A DNA stretch of 30,536 bases, taken from Candidatus Bathyarchaeota archaeon. GTDB taxonomy: Archaea; Thermoproteota; Bathyarchaeia; TCS64. The DNA is taken from positions 1-30,536 of the forward strand of contig JAUWBQ010000005.1 in NCBI GenBank assembly GCA_030601645.1, read 5' to 3'. Of the stretch, positions 1 through 7,802 are shown one piece after another. The notes under the pieces were generated by a model. It worked only from the letters and a program-made list of their open reading frames with translations, did no database searches and was not told where the DNA came from. Position 1 is the stretch's first letter; each line of letters opens with the position of its first letter. Position numbers and translations under genes: made by a program.

Positions 1-1
1 C

Positions 2-568
2 GCTTCTGTAATATCTGCGAACGGCTGCACCCCCATCCCAGGGGAGATCATACCCGACGAAAAAGAAGCCATCAAGGCAGCAGTTAGAAAGGCTGCTGGA
101 TACGACTTGGGGGTTTTCTCGGGCGGGAGCTCCGTGGGAACCAGGGACATCTTCGCCGGCACCGTTGAAGAACTGGGGGAGGTTCTCTTCCACGGGCTGC
201 AGGTGAAGCCCGGGAAGCCGACCCTGTTCGGCGTCGTCGACGATACCCCGATCTTCGGAATGCCAGGGTATCCAACATCCTGCCTGAGTAATGCCTACAT
301 CTTCCTCGCCCCCGCCCTCAGGAAGCTCGCCGGGTTCCCCCCAGCCCAGCCAAGGACCGTGGTGGCTAGGATGGGCTCCAGGATAGTATCATCCTCCGGG
401 AGGGAGCAGTTCCTCACCGTGAGGCTGGAGGACGGCGTCGCCCACACCGTCTTCAAGAAGTCGGGGGCCATCACGAGCATGGCCCACGCCGACGGGTACA
501 TCATGCTTCCCGTCAACCTAGACGTCATCGAGGAGGGGGAAGAGGTCACGGTCACCCTCCTGAGCTAA
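2..568 (+). CDS. moeA: Molybdopterin molybdotransferase MoeA, C-terminal part
   Basis: MoeA inserts molybdate into adenylylated molybdopterin to finish molybdenum cofactor in the cytoplasm. The frame is open from the first bases, so the N-terminal part lies outside the window. The visible 188 residues contain the MoCF-fold motif SGGSSVGTRD and the loop GMPGYPTSCLSNAY, both typical of MoeA domain III. A C-terminal beta-barrel (domain IV) follows, from about GREQFLTVRLEDG to the end, and the protein stops with TAA. It converges on the MFS gene with only 11 bases between stops. Some archaeal tungsten-using enzymes depend on paralogous MoeA proteins, so molybdenum versus tungsten cannot be told from this part. 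The family call is firm. Confidence 0.93.
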   Translation, partial: ASVISANGCTPIPGEIIPDEKEAIKAAVRKAAGYDLGVFSGGSSVGTRDIFAGTVEELGEVLFHGLQVKPGKPTLFGVVDDTPIFGMPGYPTSCLSNAYIFLAPALRKLAGFPPAQPRTVVARMGSRIVSSSGREQFLTVRLEDGVAHTVFKKSGAITSMAHADGYIMLPVNLDVIEEGEEVTVTLLS

Positions 569-579
569 AAAACTATTAT

Positions 580-1821
580 TCACTCACCGTTCTTGGGCTG
601 GAAGAAGACCTTGTAGAGGAGCCCGTTCACCATCAGGAAGCCCGCTCCTATCATGAAGGGAAGGGAGAGGCTGACGTATCTGAAAAGATATCCGACAACA
701 GGCGGAGCCAAGACTCTGACGCTCATCCTAGAGAAGTTGCTGATGCCTATGGCGGTGGCGATCTCCTCCGGATCGACGATTCCAGTGGCGAAGGACTGGC
801 GGATGGGCATGGTGAACTGCATGAGGACCCTGAAGGCCACCAAGAGGACAATGGCCAGGGGATACCATGTAGTGAGGGAGAACGCCGCAGCGAGGACGGC
901 CGTGGCGATCCGGGAAGCCACGAGGGTCGGGACGTCGCCGTAGCGGTCCATCATCATGGGCACGAGCAGGTAGCTGAACACGGACAGGAACCTGGCCACG
1001 GCGTAGATGGGCCCCAGCACCTCTCCGCCTACACCGAACCTGAGGAAGAAGTAGAGGGACATCATGGACCCTATGAAGCCCCAGCCGAGGCCGCTGGTGG
1101 AGCGCACCAGGGAGAACTTCGCGATGACCCCCCAGGGGTACCTGCGGGGCCCTTCCTGCGCATCTGCCTCGGAGGCTGTTCTCATGACCTTCTCCGTCTT
1201 CGCCTCTTTCAGCAGGATGACGAACAGGAGGGATACCAGTCCGCCCAAGGCCCCGAACCAGAAGAGGATCTGGTGGGCGGCAATCATGTCGAAACCCAAG
1301 CTGGTCTCGAAAAAATTGGGGAGGCCCGCCATGAGAGAGCCGAGAGTGGCGGCGAGGGCGTTTGCGACTGCGAGGGTGCTGAACACCAGCGGACGATCGA
1401 TGATGCCCGTCTTGTCCGAGATGTAGCCCGAGACCACCGGCTGGCCCGCTCCCGCCCCCTCACCCATGGCCCCGATGCCCTGGCCCAGGGCGAGCATCCA
1501 GAAGTCAGTGAACATTGCGAATATCACCATCCTGAGGGTCGCGAAGATGCCCCCCAGCACTAGGAAGGGCTTCCTCCCGAACCTGTCGGAGAGCATGCCG
1601 AAGGTCAGGTGGTGTATGGCGCTGACCAATGTGGCTATGGAGAGGAGCAGACCGACCTCCACCTCGTTGAATCCCAGGAGGTAGAAGTAGATCGCACGCA
1701 CGATCATGAGGAACCCCATGGAGATGCGCCTGAAAGCCATGGAGGCCATGAGGACCCTGAGATCTCTGTCGAAGCTATCCGGAAGCTGCAAGCCAAGGTT
1801 TCCGAGACTATTTTTGGCCAA
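580..1821 (-). CDS. MFS transporter
   Basis: This 413-residue integral membrane carrier has about twelve hydrophobic segments. The loop between helices 2 and 3 carries the MFS motif A variant MLSDRFGRKPFLVLG, and the central cytoplasmic loop is basic and acidic (LLKEAKTEKVMRTASEADAQ). The substrate cannot be read from the sequence. The start is TTG at 1821, with an AGGAG-like ribosome site about ten bases upstream and a TATA-like box about 30 bases upstream. The first ATG, near residue 25, would cut into the segment before helix 1. It is convergent with moeA and divergent from the CheC-like gene, so it looks like its own transcription unit. Two further MFS genes in the window are not close relatives by eye. 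Confidence 0.85.
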   Translation of the reverse strand: MAKNSLGNLGLQLPDSFDRDLRVLMASMAFRRISMGFLMIVRAIYFYLLGFNEVEVGLLLSIATLVSAIHHLTFGMLSDRFGRKPFLVLGGIFATLRMVIFAMFTDFWMLALGQGIGAMGEGAGAGQPVVSGYISDKTGIIDRPLVFSTLAVANALAATLGSLMAGLPNFFETSLGFDMIAAHQILFWFGALGGLVSLLFVILLKEAKTEKVMRTASEADAQEGPRRYPWGVIAKFSLVRSTSGLGWGFIGSMMSLYFFLRFGVGGEVLGPIYAVARFLSVFSYLLVPMMMDRYGDVPTLVASRIATAVLAAAFSLTTWYPLAIVLLVAFRVLMQFTMPIRQSFATGIVDPEEIATAIGISNFSRMSVRVLAPPVVGYLFRYVSLSLPFMIGAGFLMVNGLLYKVFFQPKNGE

Positions 1822-1848
1822 ATGAATTCTTGACTCCTATGATTCTCT

Positions 1849-1858
1849 ACATATAACG
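1849..1858 (-). promoter_or_regulatory. TATA-like box of the MFS gene at 580-1821
   Basis: On the minus strand this reads GTTATATGT, centred about 32 bases ahead of the TTG start at 1821, the spacing expected of an archaeal promoter with a very short leader. It is assigned by position and composition only. Confidence 0.4.
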
Positions 1859-2040
1859 GATCGGGCTAATAGGCCTTCCTCACAGATTAATTCATCGACC
1901 ACTCGATCATGAATGTCTTCAATCGATGTTCACGGTCTCCCGGAGAGTGGGAGCCCAGATGTTGTTTGTGCAGATTTGAAAGTGAAGAGATATACCAGTT
2001 TTAGTCTATTTAGGTAAAAACTCGTTATAAAATCGGGAAT

Positions 2041-2049
2041 CCTTTAAAG
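2041..2049 (+). promoter_or_regulatory. TATA-like box of the CheC-like gene
   Basis: CCTTTAAAG lies about 50 bases ahead of the TTG start at 2098. A second AT-rich stretch, GTTATAAAAT, lies near 2023-2032. The 276-base gap between the divergent MFS and CheC genes is distinctly AT-rich and holds no convincing gene. Confidence 0.35.
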
Positions 2050-2097
2050 ATTCCACCGGAAAATGGGTTCCAAACCCCTACATTCGAGGATGAAAGA

Positions 2098-2730
2098 TTG
2101 AACACCGGATTTCAGGCAATTGATTGTGAACACGAATCCCCCGATCTGAAGAAGATGAAGGCTTACAGAGAGAAGCTGATCGAGATCGGGAAGAGAGGGG
2201 CACACAACGCGGCAAGCGCCTTATCCGAGATGCTCTTCGAAGAGGTCACCCTCGACGTCTCGGACGTTCATATCCTCCCTCCTCAGCAGGTGCAGAACAT
2301 ATATGACACCCCTGACCAGGCAACCCTCGGGATCTACATGGAGCTGAGCGGGGAGGCAAGCTGCGACTTCCTGCTGGCGTTCGAGGAGTCGGAGGGAAGG
2401 GAGATCGCGGCGGTTATGTCCATGGAGGACTCACCTGAGAGCTTGGAGCCCGACGTCGTTGGCGAGGCCTTGACCGAGCTCGGCAACATCGTCATAGGGT
2501 CCTTCATCAACGCGATAGCCGACTCCTTCTCAGTGAAGCTCATCCCCACTCCTCCCAACCTGACCATGGATTTTTTCGACTCCATCATAGACAGGTTCCT
2601 CATCAAGCAGTCCATAAACACCGACCTCTCCATAATCTTCGTGACGACCTTCAAAAGGATGGAGAAAACCGTGAACGGGGCCCTCATCGTCTTTGCCGGG
2701 AAAGAGTTCCTCAACAACATCCCATCCTGA
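2098..2730 (+). CDS. cheC: CheC-family CheY-phosphate phosphatase-like protein
   Basis: CheC proteins dephosphorylate CheY-P in archaeal and bacterial chemotaxis and can bind CheD. This 210-residue protein shows the two-fold CheC repeat. The first half begins LIEIGKRGAHNAASALSEML, matching the usual EIGNIGAGNAATALS segment, but the active-site asparagine is lysine (E29-x-x-K32). The second site, EALTELGNIVIGSF, keeps E127-x-x-N130. One phosphatase site is therefore probably dead and one live. The start is TTG at 2098; the ATG at 2155 (MKAYREKL) would also leave a complete CheC fold, so the first 19 residues are uncertain. No other che or fla genes are in the window, so this is an orphan member that may act on another response regulator. 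Confidence 0.85.
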   Translation: MNTGFQAIDCEHESPDLKKMKAYREKLIEIGKRGAHNAASALSEMLFEEVTLDVSDVHILPPQQVQNIYDTPDQATLGIYMELSGEASCDFLLAFEESEGREIAAVMSMEDSPESLEPDVVGEALTELGNIVIGSFINAIADSFSVKLIPTPPNLTMDFFDSIIDRFLIKQSINTDLSIIFVTTFKRMEKTVNGALIVFAGKEFLNNIPS

Positions 2731-2837
2731 TAAGATCGATCTTTTCAGACAAAGGAGTAGAAGGTTTCACGGTGGCCTTAACAAGACATCGTGATTCCCG
2801 TGTAAGTCTCGCCGTGATGTCTAAACGACTGAAATGA

Positions 2838-3836
2838 TCAATACTGGAGGCGTTTGTCCACTTGGTTGATGGGCTCCCGTCCTGTGAATATCCTGTGAAT
2901 GTTCTCCGCAATGATCTCGAGGGATCTTGGTCCAGACGTGTCCGTCGATCCCGCAACGTGGGGCGTGACGACGACGTTCTCCAGCTCGTGGAAGGGGTAC
3001 TTCGAAGGAGTCGCTTCCTGTCCCTCCCCGAGCCAAGTGGCATCCCACCAGTGGGGGGTCCACCAGACGTCGATGGCGGCCCCTGCAATCCAGCCTTCGT
3101 TCAAGGCCTTCCATACGGCGTCCTCGTCCACGATGGCGGCCCTAGCCACGTTCACCAGGGAGGCTGAGGGCTTCATCCTCCTTAGCTCCGCCTCCCCGAT
3201 GATCCCCCGGGTCTCCGGTGTGAGGGGCATCACGACCACGGCGAAGTCGGACATCTCCAGTACCTTCCCGAGGTCTCCGGGTCCCCCGATGAAGTCCAAG
3301 CCCAGCGCCAGGTCGGCCTCGGTAGGGGGGTGGCGCTTGACCGCAGCGACCTTCATGCCGAAGGCGAGAGCCCTCCTGGCCACCTCCGTCCCTATGCTCC
3401 CGAGGCCCAGGACGCCCATGGTCTTCCCGGCCAGCTGCTGGCTGCGACTTCTGTCCACCTCTCCTTTGGCCATCTTGAGATGGCGAGGTACGATCTTTTT
3501 CGCGAGTGCCAGGACGAGGGCCATGGCCGACTCCGCCACTGGGATGGGGTTGGCCCCCGAGGTGTTGGAGATTAGTATGTCTCTCTCGTTTATGACATCG
3601 AAGGGGATGGTGTCGACCCCGGCCCCGCTCTTCTGGATGAACCGCAGCTTCGGGGCGGCCCTCACCACCTCCTCGGCCAGCCTCACGCAGATGATCGTCT
3701 CGACGTCCCCAGCGAGGGTAGCCAGCTCCTCGTCGGTGTAGGTCTCGGGGACGATGAACTCAACCTCTTCTGGAACCATCTCCTTGAGCTTGGAGAGGCG
3801 GTTAACCAGTCTAAGAGAAGTTACTAGCACCTTCAA
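2838..3836 (-). CDS. D-isomer specific 2-hydroxyacid dehydrogenase family protein
   Basis: This 332-residue cytoplasmic NAD(P)-dependent oxidoreductase is close to the usual family length. The Rossmann motif is GVLGLGSIGTEVARR (glycines at about 144, 146 and 149). The catalytic arginine is R232 in NVARAAIVDEDAV and the catalytic histidine is H293 in TPHVAG. The acidic member of the triad, normally in DVFxxEP, is not evident: residues 256-264 read DVWWTPHWW, followed by an insertion before the PFHELENVVVTPH segment. The substrate is unknown; phosphoglycerate, glyoxylate or other 2-oxoacids are all possible. The start is TTG at 3836; a GTG two codons later is an alternative. It lies 70 bases downstream of the LUD gene on the same strand but has its own strong TATA box. 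Confidence 0.88.
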   Translation of the reverse strand: MKVLVTSLRLVNRLSKLKEMVPEEVEFIVPETYTDEELATLAGDVETIICVRLAEEVVRAAPKLRFIQKSGAGVDTIPFDVINERDILISNTSGANPIPVAESAMALVLALAKKIVPRHLKMAKGEVDRSRSQQLAGKTMGVLGLGSIGTEVARRALAFGMKVAAVKRHPPTEADLALGLDFIGGPGDLGKVLEMSDFAVVVMPLTPETRGIIGEAELRRMKPSASLVNVARAAIVDEDAVWKALNEGWIAGAAIDVWWTPHWWDATWLGEGQEATPSKYPFHELENVVVTPHVAGSTDTSGPRSLEIIAENIHRIFTGREPINQVDKRLQY

Positions 3837-3860
3837 CTTGGGCTCACTATGGATCCATTA

Positions 3861-3893
3861 GACGGGGCTCCGTCCTTATAGTTTTATATAAAT
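3861..3893 (-). promoter_or_regulatory. Promoter and leader hairpin of the dehydrogenase gene
   Basis: On the minus strand a strong TATA element (ATTTATATAAA, 3883-3893) lies about 50 bases ahead of the TTG at 3836. The leader that follows contains the perfect inverted repeat GACGG-GGCT-CCGTC (3861-3874). This supports separate transcription of the dehydrogenase from the LUD gene upstream. The hairpin could be a terminator for the LUD transcript or a leader structure. Confidence 0.5.
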
Positions 3894-3906
3894 TCCTAAT
3901 GGGCGC

Positions 3907-4569
3907 TCAGTAGCCGAGCTCCTCTCCCACGATGATGACGATCACGTCCGTGTCCCTGGGCCTCCTGTGGATCAGCGTGGTAATGCTGCAAATCCTCTCG
4001 GGGGAATCACAGTCCTCGCACTCGCCGGTGACTGTGCACGGGGTCCCCCTGTTGAGTCTCTTCGCGTTCATGGGGGATGCGATATTACTGGCCCTCCAGA
4101 GCCCCTCCTCCAAGTCTCCCACGATCTTGTTCACGCCTGCCACCACGACGACCTTCTTCGGCCCGAATATCATGGCTGCGACCCTCTGGCCCGTCCCGTC
4201 GATGTTGACGAGTTCTCCCGTCTCCGTGACGGCGTTGGTGCTGGTGATGAAGACGTCGGAGTTGAGGTGGAGCCTCCGGATCCTCATCACCTCGTCTCTC
4301 GGGGCTCCCCGCCGCCTCGCCTCCCAGTGGTCGGCCAGCTCGAAGCCCCGTTCCCCCAGAGCCTTCAGGAGGCCCATCTCCCTCAGGGTTACAGAGCCGC
4401 CGATCCCGACGACGGCTCCCTCTGGGACCATGTCCAAGACTTTTGAGACGGCCTCCTCGGAGGTTGGGAAGTAGTGCGCCTCGAATCCGTTCTTCCTCAG
4501 AGACGAGAGAGCGTTCTCTACCTTGAGATCCTTGTGCCATTTCCTTGCATCGAGCATACAAGACACCAT
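3907..4569 (-). CDS. LUD-domain (LutC/YkgG-like) protein
   Basis: This 220-residue protein has the LUD fold found in lactate-utilisation proteins LutB/LutC and YkgG. Typical segments are VVGIGGSVTLREMG near residue 55, the DVFITSTNAVTETGELVNIDG block, and the phosphate-binding-like FGPKKVVVVAGVNKI. The C-terminus adds a cysteine cluster, CTVTGECEDCDSPERIC, which could bind a metal or an Fe-S cluster. Stand-alone members like this are common in anaerobes and their reaction is not established. The start is ATG at 4569 or ATG at 4557 (MLDARKW). A TATA box about 25 bases upstream suggests a leaderless message. Proximity to a 2-hydroxyacid dehydrogenase fits 2-hydroxyacid metabolism, but this is inference. 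Confidence 0.85.
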   Translation of the reverse strand: MVSCMLDARKWHKDLKVENALSSLRKNGFEAHYFPTSEEAVSKVLDMVPEGAVVGIGGSVTLREMGLLKALGERGFELADHWEARRRGAPRDEVMRIRRLHLNSDVFITSTNAVTETGELVNIDGTGQRVAAMIFGPKKVVVVAGVNKIVGDLEEGLWRASNIASPMNAKRLNRGTPCTVTGECEDCDSPERICSITTLIHRRPRDTDVIVIIVGEELGY

Positions 4570-4587
4570 GCAGACATTAGTCGCACT

Positions 4588-4597
4588 GGTTTAAAAC
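4588..4597 (-). promoter_or_regulatory. TATA-like box of the LUD gene
   Basis: The minus strand reads GTTTTAAACC, centred about 24 bases ahead of the ATG at 4569 and 36 ahead of the ATG at 4557, consistent with a leaderless or very short-leader transcript. It sits in the divergent LUD/argH spacer. Confidence 0.45.
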
Positions 4598-4676
4598 ATT
4601 CGAGGGGCTCGAAGAGGTTCGTGATGGTTAACGCTTTGTAATAGATATCCCCCATCAACATCAGGGAGTGATTTTC

Positions 4677-6164
4677 ATGTCTTGGATCGGATTGAGGGAG
4701 GGACGCCTCCACAAGAAGTTCGACGAGCACGCCAGCGAGTACATCTATGGCAGGAGGGCCCGGGAGCAGGGGAAGCTCTTCGACGTCCACGTCTGGATGC
4801 ACAAGGCCCATGTGGTCATGTTGGCAGAGCAGGTCTCCATCCCCATGGATCAGGCTGTGCGGATCCTGGAGGCCCTGAGGGGTTTGAGTGTGGATGATGT
4901 GGATCTGGATCCGAGGCTGGGGGATGTCTACACCAACACGGAGCGCCATCTCATAGAGAAGATCGGGGACGTCGCCGGTGCTATGCACACGGGCCGCAGC
5001 AGGAACGACCTGAGCGCCACCGCCACGAGGATGATCGCCCGGGAGAAGATCGAGCGGGTGATCGAGAAGGCCCAGAGACTGCAATTGATCCTCATCGATA
5101 AGGCGAAGGGCCACTTAAACACCATCATGCCCGGATATACCCACCTCCAGCACGCCCAGCCCATCACCTTCGCCCACTGGGCCATGGCCTACTGCGACTT
5201 CCTCAAGCACGATGTCGAGCGGCTGGAGGACGCCCTGAAGAGGACCAACCTCTCAACGATGGGGGCAGCAGCCCTGGCTGGGACAGGGCACAAGATCGAT
5301 AGGTACAGGACGGCCGAGTTACTGGGGTTCGAAGGCGTCCTGGAGAACTCCCTCCAGTGCGTGAGCAGCAGGGACTACCTGCTGGAGGCGGTCTTCTGCC
5401 TGACCCTTATGATGAACACCCTGAACAGGCTCCACGAGGACATCATCCTCTGGACCACCAACGAGTTTTCCATGGTGGAACTGGACGACGCCTTCGCGGG
5501 GACCAGCAGCATCATGCCCCAGAAGAAGAACCCCCTCCTCCAGGAAACTGTCAGGGCCAGGACGGCGACCCAGATCGGCAGGCTGACGGCGGCCATGACG
5601 GTCTTCAAGGACCTGCCCATGGGACACAACTTCGACACCTACGAGGCCAACCTGATACTGAACGACTCAGTGGAGGAGCTCATCCAGTCCCTGGACATCA
5701 CCGAGCGGGTCATCGCCACACTTAAGGTAAACGCCGAGAGGATGGAGGAGAACCTGGGCGTGGCCTACATCGCCGCCACCGAACTCGCCGATGTGATGGT
5801 CCGGGAAGCGGGGATCCCCTTCAGGGCTGCTCACCAGGTCGTCGCCAACCTCGTCAGAAAGGCCATCGCAGGAGGACTGAAGCTGTCAGAGGTACCCCTT
5901 GAGATAATCCAAGAGACGAGCAGGGAGATCATAGGGAGAGAGCTCAACCTTACGGAACAGAGCGTGAGGGACGCAACCGACCCCCGTGTCAACGTCGAGA
6001 GGCGGAATAGCACGGGCGGCCCCGCACCAGCCGAGGTCGAGAGGATGATCGCAGACAGGCTCGCCGGACTGGAAGCTGCTGAGAGAAGGCGAGGCAAGAG
6101 GATGGAAAGATACGAGAATGCAAGGGTTAAAGTCGAAGAGGAAATTAACAGGCTGCTGACATAA
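4677..6164 (+). CDS. argH: Argininosuccinate lyase
   Basis: ArgH splits argininosuccinate into arginine and fumarate, the last step of arginine synthesis, in the cytoplasm. The family signature GTSSIMPQKKNP, holding the flexible catalytic serine loop, is at about residues 275-286. Earlier conserved blocks are MHTGRSRNDLSAT and GYTHLQHAQPITFAHW. The 495-residue length is at the long end for the family, with a basic helical tail after the conserved core. ATG 4677 is preferred because GGAGTGA lies about six bases ahead; GTG 4668 is an in-frame alternative adding three residues. No other arg genes are in the window. Confidence 0.96.
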   Translation: MSWIGLREGRLHKKFDEHASEYIYGRRAREQGKLFDVHVWMHKAHVVMLAEQVSIPMDQAVRILEALRGLSVDDVDLDPRLGDVYTNTERHLIEKIGDVAGAMHTGRSRNDLSATATRMIAREKIERVIEKAQRLQLILIDKAKGHLNTIMPGYTHLQHAQPITFAHWAMAYCDFLKHDVERLEDALKRTNLSTMGAAALAGTGHKIDRYRTAELLGFEGVLENSLQCVSSRDYLLEAVFCLTLMMNTLNRLHEDIILWTTNEFSMVELDDAFAGTSSIMPQKKNPLLQETVRARTATQIGRLTAAMTVFKDLPMGHNFDTYEANLILNDSVEELIQSLDITERVIATLKVNAERMEENLGVAYIAATELADVMVREAGIPFRAAHQVVANLVRKAIAGGLKLSEVPLEIIQETSREIIGRELNLTEQSVRDATDPRVNVERRNSTGGPAPAEVERMIADRLAGLEAAERRRGKRMERYENARVKVEEEINRLLT

Positions 6165-6186
6165 ACCCATACCTTATCTTCCATTT

Positions 6187-6471
6187 TTCGTCGCGCGCGC
6201 CTGCAAGGCCGCTGGCGTCGAGCCCCACACCGTGAACAAGAGATTGGGGACCTAGGGGAAGACGGAGCTGCTACTGGAGCCCGAAGTCCTAGAGCTGTGC
6301 ACGATGTGCGGCCACGCCATGATATCTCCCAAGCTCGCGGAGAACCTGTTCTACAGGGTAAGGAATAAGGCCATCAACCCCGAGGAGGCTGCCGTCGAGC
6401 TCGGGAAGCAGTGCACCAGCAACATCTTCAACACCGTCAGGGCAGCCCAGATAATACGAGGGAGCACATGA
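6187..6471 (+). pseudogene. Decayed small gene with in-frame TAG
   Basis: The 375-base gap between argH and the next gene contains a frame with strong coding character (G/C-rich third positions). It reads ARACKAAGVEPHTVNKRLG, then TAG at about 6247, then continues to TGA at 6469-6471. The second part includes a single CxxC (LCTMCGHAMIS) and a helical end (NPEEAAVELGKQCTSNI). No start codon precedes the TAG in this frame. The first ATG after it, at 6304, would give only 55 residues. It is best read as the C-terminal remnant of a lost gene. The parent family is not recognised. A 55-residue real protein from 6304 is a weaker alternative. The rest of the gap shows nothing else. Confidence 0.45.
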
Positions 6472-6539
6472 AGCCTCCCTCTTATCAAAAACGGAAAAGG
6501 AAAAGTTCAAAAGCTTCACTTCGACAAACCTAAAACATC

Positions 6540-7787
6540 ATGAGCCAACAAGCTGGAGAAGCAAAGCAGACCAGATCGATGGCGAGATTCGCCGTCGTCT
6601 TCACAGGCCAGGCATTCTCCCTCTTTGGGAGCCGATTGGTCCAGTTCGCCCTCGTGTGGTGGCTGACAATGGCATCCGGATCTGCGTCTGTGCTGGCCTT
6701 CGCATCCATCATGGCGGTGCTGCCCCAGGTCCTGTTGGGACCCTTCGCGGGCACCCTCGTCGACAGGTGGAACAGGCGGACCATCCTCATGATCTCAGAC
6801 GGCTTGATCGCGCTGGCCATCGTCGTGCTGGCCTTTCTCTTTGCGCAGGGAGCAGTCCAGATCTGGCACATCTACGTCCTGATGGCCATCCGATCTCTTG
6901 GGGGCGCGTTCCAGTGGCCAGCAATGCAGGCCTCCACAACCCTCATGGTGCCGGAGGAGCACCTCTCCAGGATCTCGGGGATAAATCAGTCTCTCCAGGG
7001 GCTGGCGAACATCGTCGCGCCGCCCCTCGGGGCCCTGCTCCTAGAGTTAATGCCCATCCAGAACATACTGGCAATAGACGTGTCCACAGCCATCCTGGCG
7101 ATCGGCCCCCTCTTCTTCATGTCCATCCCGCAACCTCACAGAGAAGAAGCAGAGGGTCGGCCCTCCGTCCTGGCGGATCTCAGGGAGGGGTTCCGCTTCG
7201 TATGGGGGTGGAAGGGGTTGATGGCGATCGTCGGCATGGCACTGGTGATCAACCTGCTGACAAGCCCAGCCTTCTCCTTACTCCCGCTCCTGGTGACCCA
7301 CCACTTCAACGGAGGGGCGATCGAGCTAGCCTGGCTCCAGTCGGCGAACGGCGTGGGGATGATCCTAGGAGGGATCTTGCTGGGAGTCTGGGGGGGCTTC
7401 AAGAGCCGCATCAAGACGGCGATGTTCGCCTTGGGCATCACAGGCGCGTGCCTACTGGTCTTCGGCTTCACTCCGGGGAGCGCCTTCTTCCTGGCAGTGG
7501 GGCTAATATTTGTCTTCGGGGCCATGAACTCCATAGCTAACGCCTCGTTCTTCGCCCTGCTGCAGTCGACGGTGCCCGCGGACATCCAGGGACGGGTCTT
7601 CACCCTGATGATGAGCCTGACGATGTCGATGACCCCCGTGGGACTGGCGCTGGCCGGGCCCGTCGCCGACCTTATGGGTATCAGGATCTGGTACGTGGTA
7701 GCCGGGGCAGTCATGACCTTAATGAGCATCGGGGCTTTCTTCATCCCTACCATCATGAGGATCGAGGAAGAAAACCCAAACTCGTAG
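6540..7787 (+). CDS. MFS transporter, DHA3 / macrolide-efflux type
   Basis: This 415-residue membrane protein resembles the MefA/DHA3 branch of the major facilitator superfamily. After a short cytoplasmic N-terminus it opens with FAVVFTGQAFSLFGSRLVQFA. The motif A equivalent is FAGTLVDRWNRRTILMISDG, and QSTVPADIQGRVFTLM in the second half is characteristic of this branch. These proteins usually export drugs or metabolites by proton antiport; the substrate is unknown here. It ends with TAG at 7785-7787 and converges on the M23-like gene, whose TAG lies 15 bases away. The start is ATG 6540. Upstream is the decayed fragment at 6187-6471, so it is probably transcribed alone. Confidence 0.88.
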   Translation: MSQQAGEAKQTRSMARFAVVFTGQAFSLFGSRLVQFALVWWLTMASGSASVLAFASIMAVLPQVLLGPFAGTLVDRWNRRTILMISDGLIALAIVVLAFLFAQGAVQIWHIYVLMAIRSLGGAFQWPAMQASTTLMVPEEHLSRISGINQSLQGLANIVAPPLGALLLELMPIQNILAIDVSTAILAIGPLFFMSIPQPHREEAEGRPSVLADLREGFRFVWGWKGLMAIVGMALVINLLTSPAFSLLPLLVTHHFNGGAIELAWLQSANGVGMILGGILLGVWGGFKSRIKTAMFALGITGACLLVFGFTPGSAFFLAVGLIFVFGAMNSIANASFFALLQSTVPADIQGRVFTLMMSLTMSMTPVGLALAGPVADLMGIRIWYVVAGAVMTLMSIGAFFIPTIMRIEEENPNS

Positions 7788-7802
7788 AATATTAAGGCGA
7801 AT

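Noticed and set aside
2899..3741. Long plus-strand open frame of 280 codons
   Set aside because: It lies antisense to the 2-hydroxyacid dehydrogenase; high GC content keeps the opposite strand open. The translation resembles no protein.
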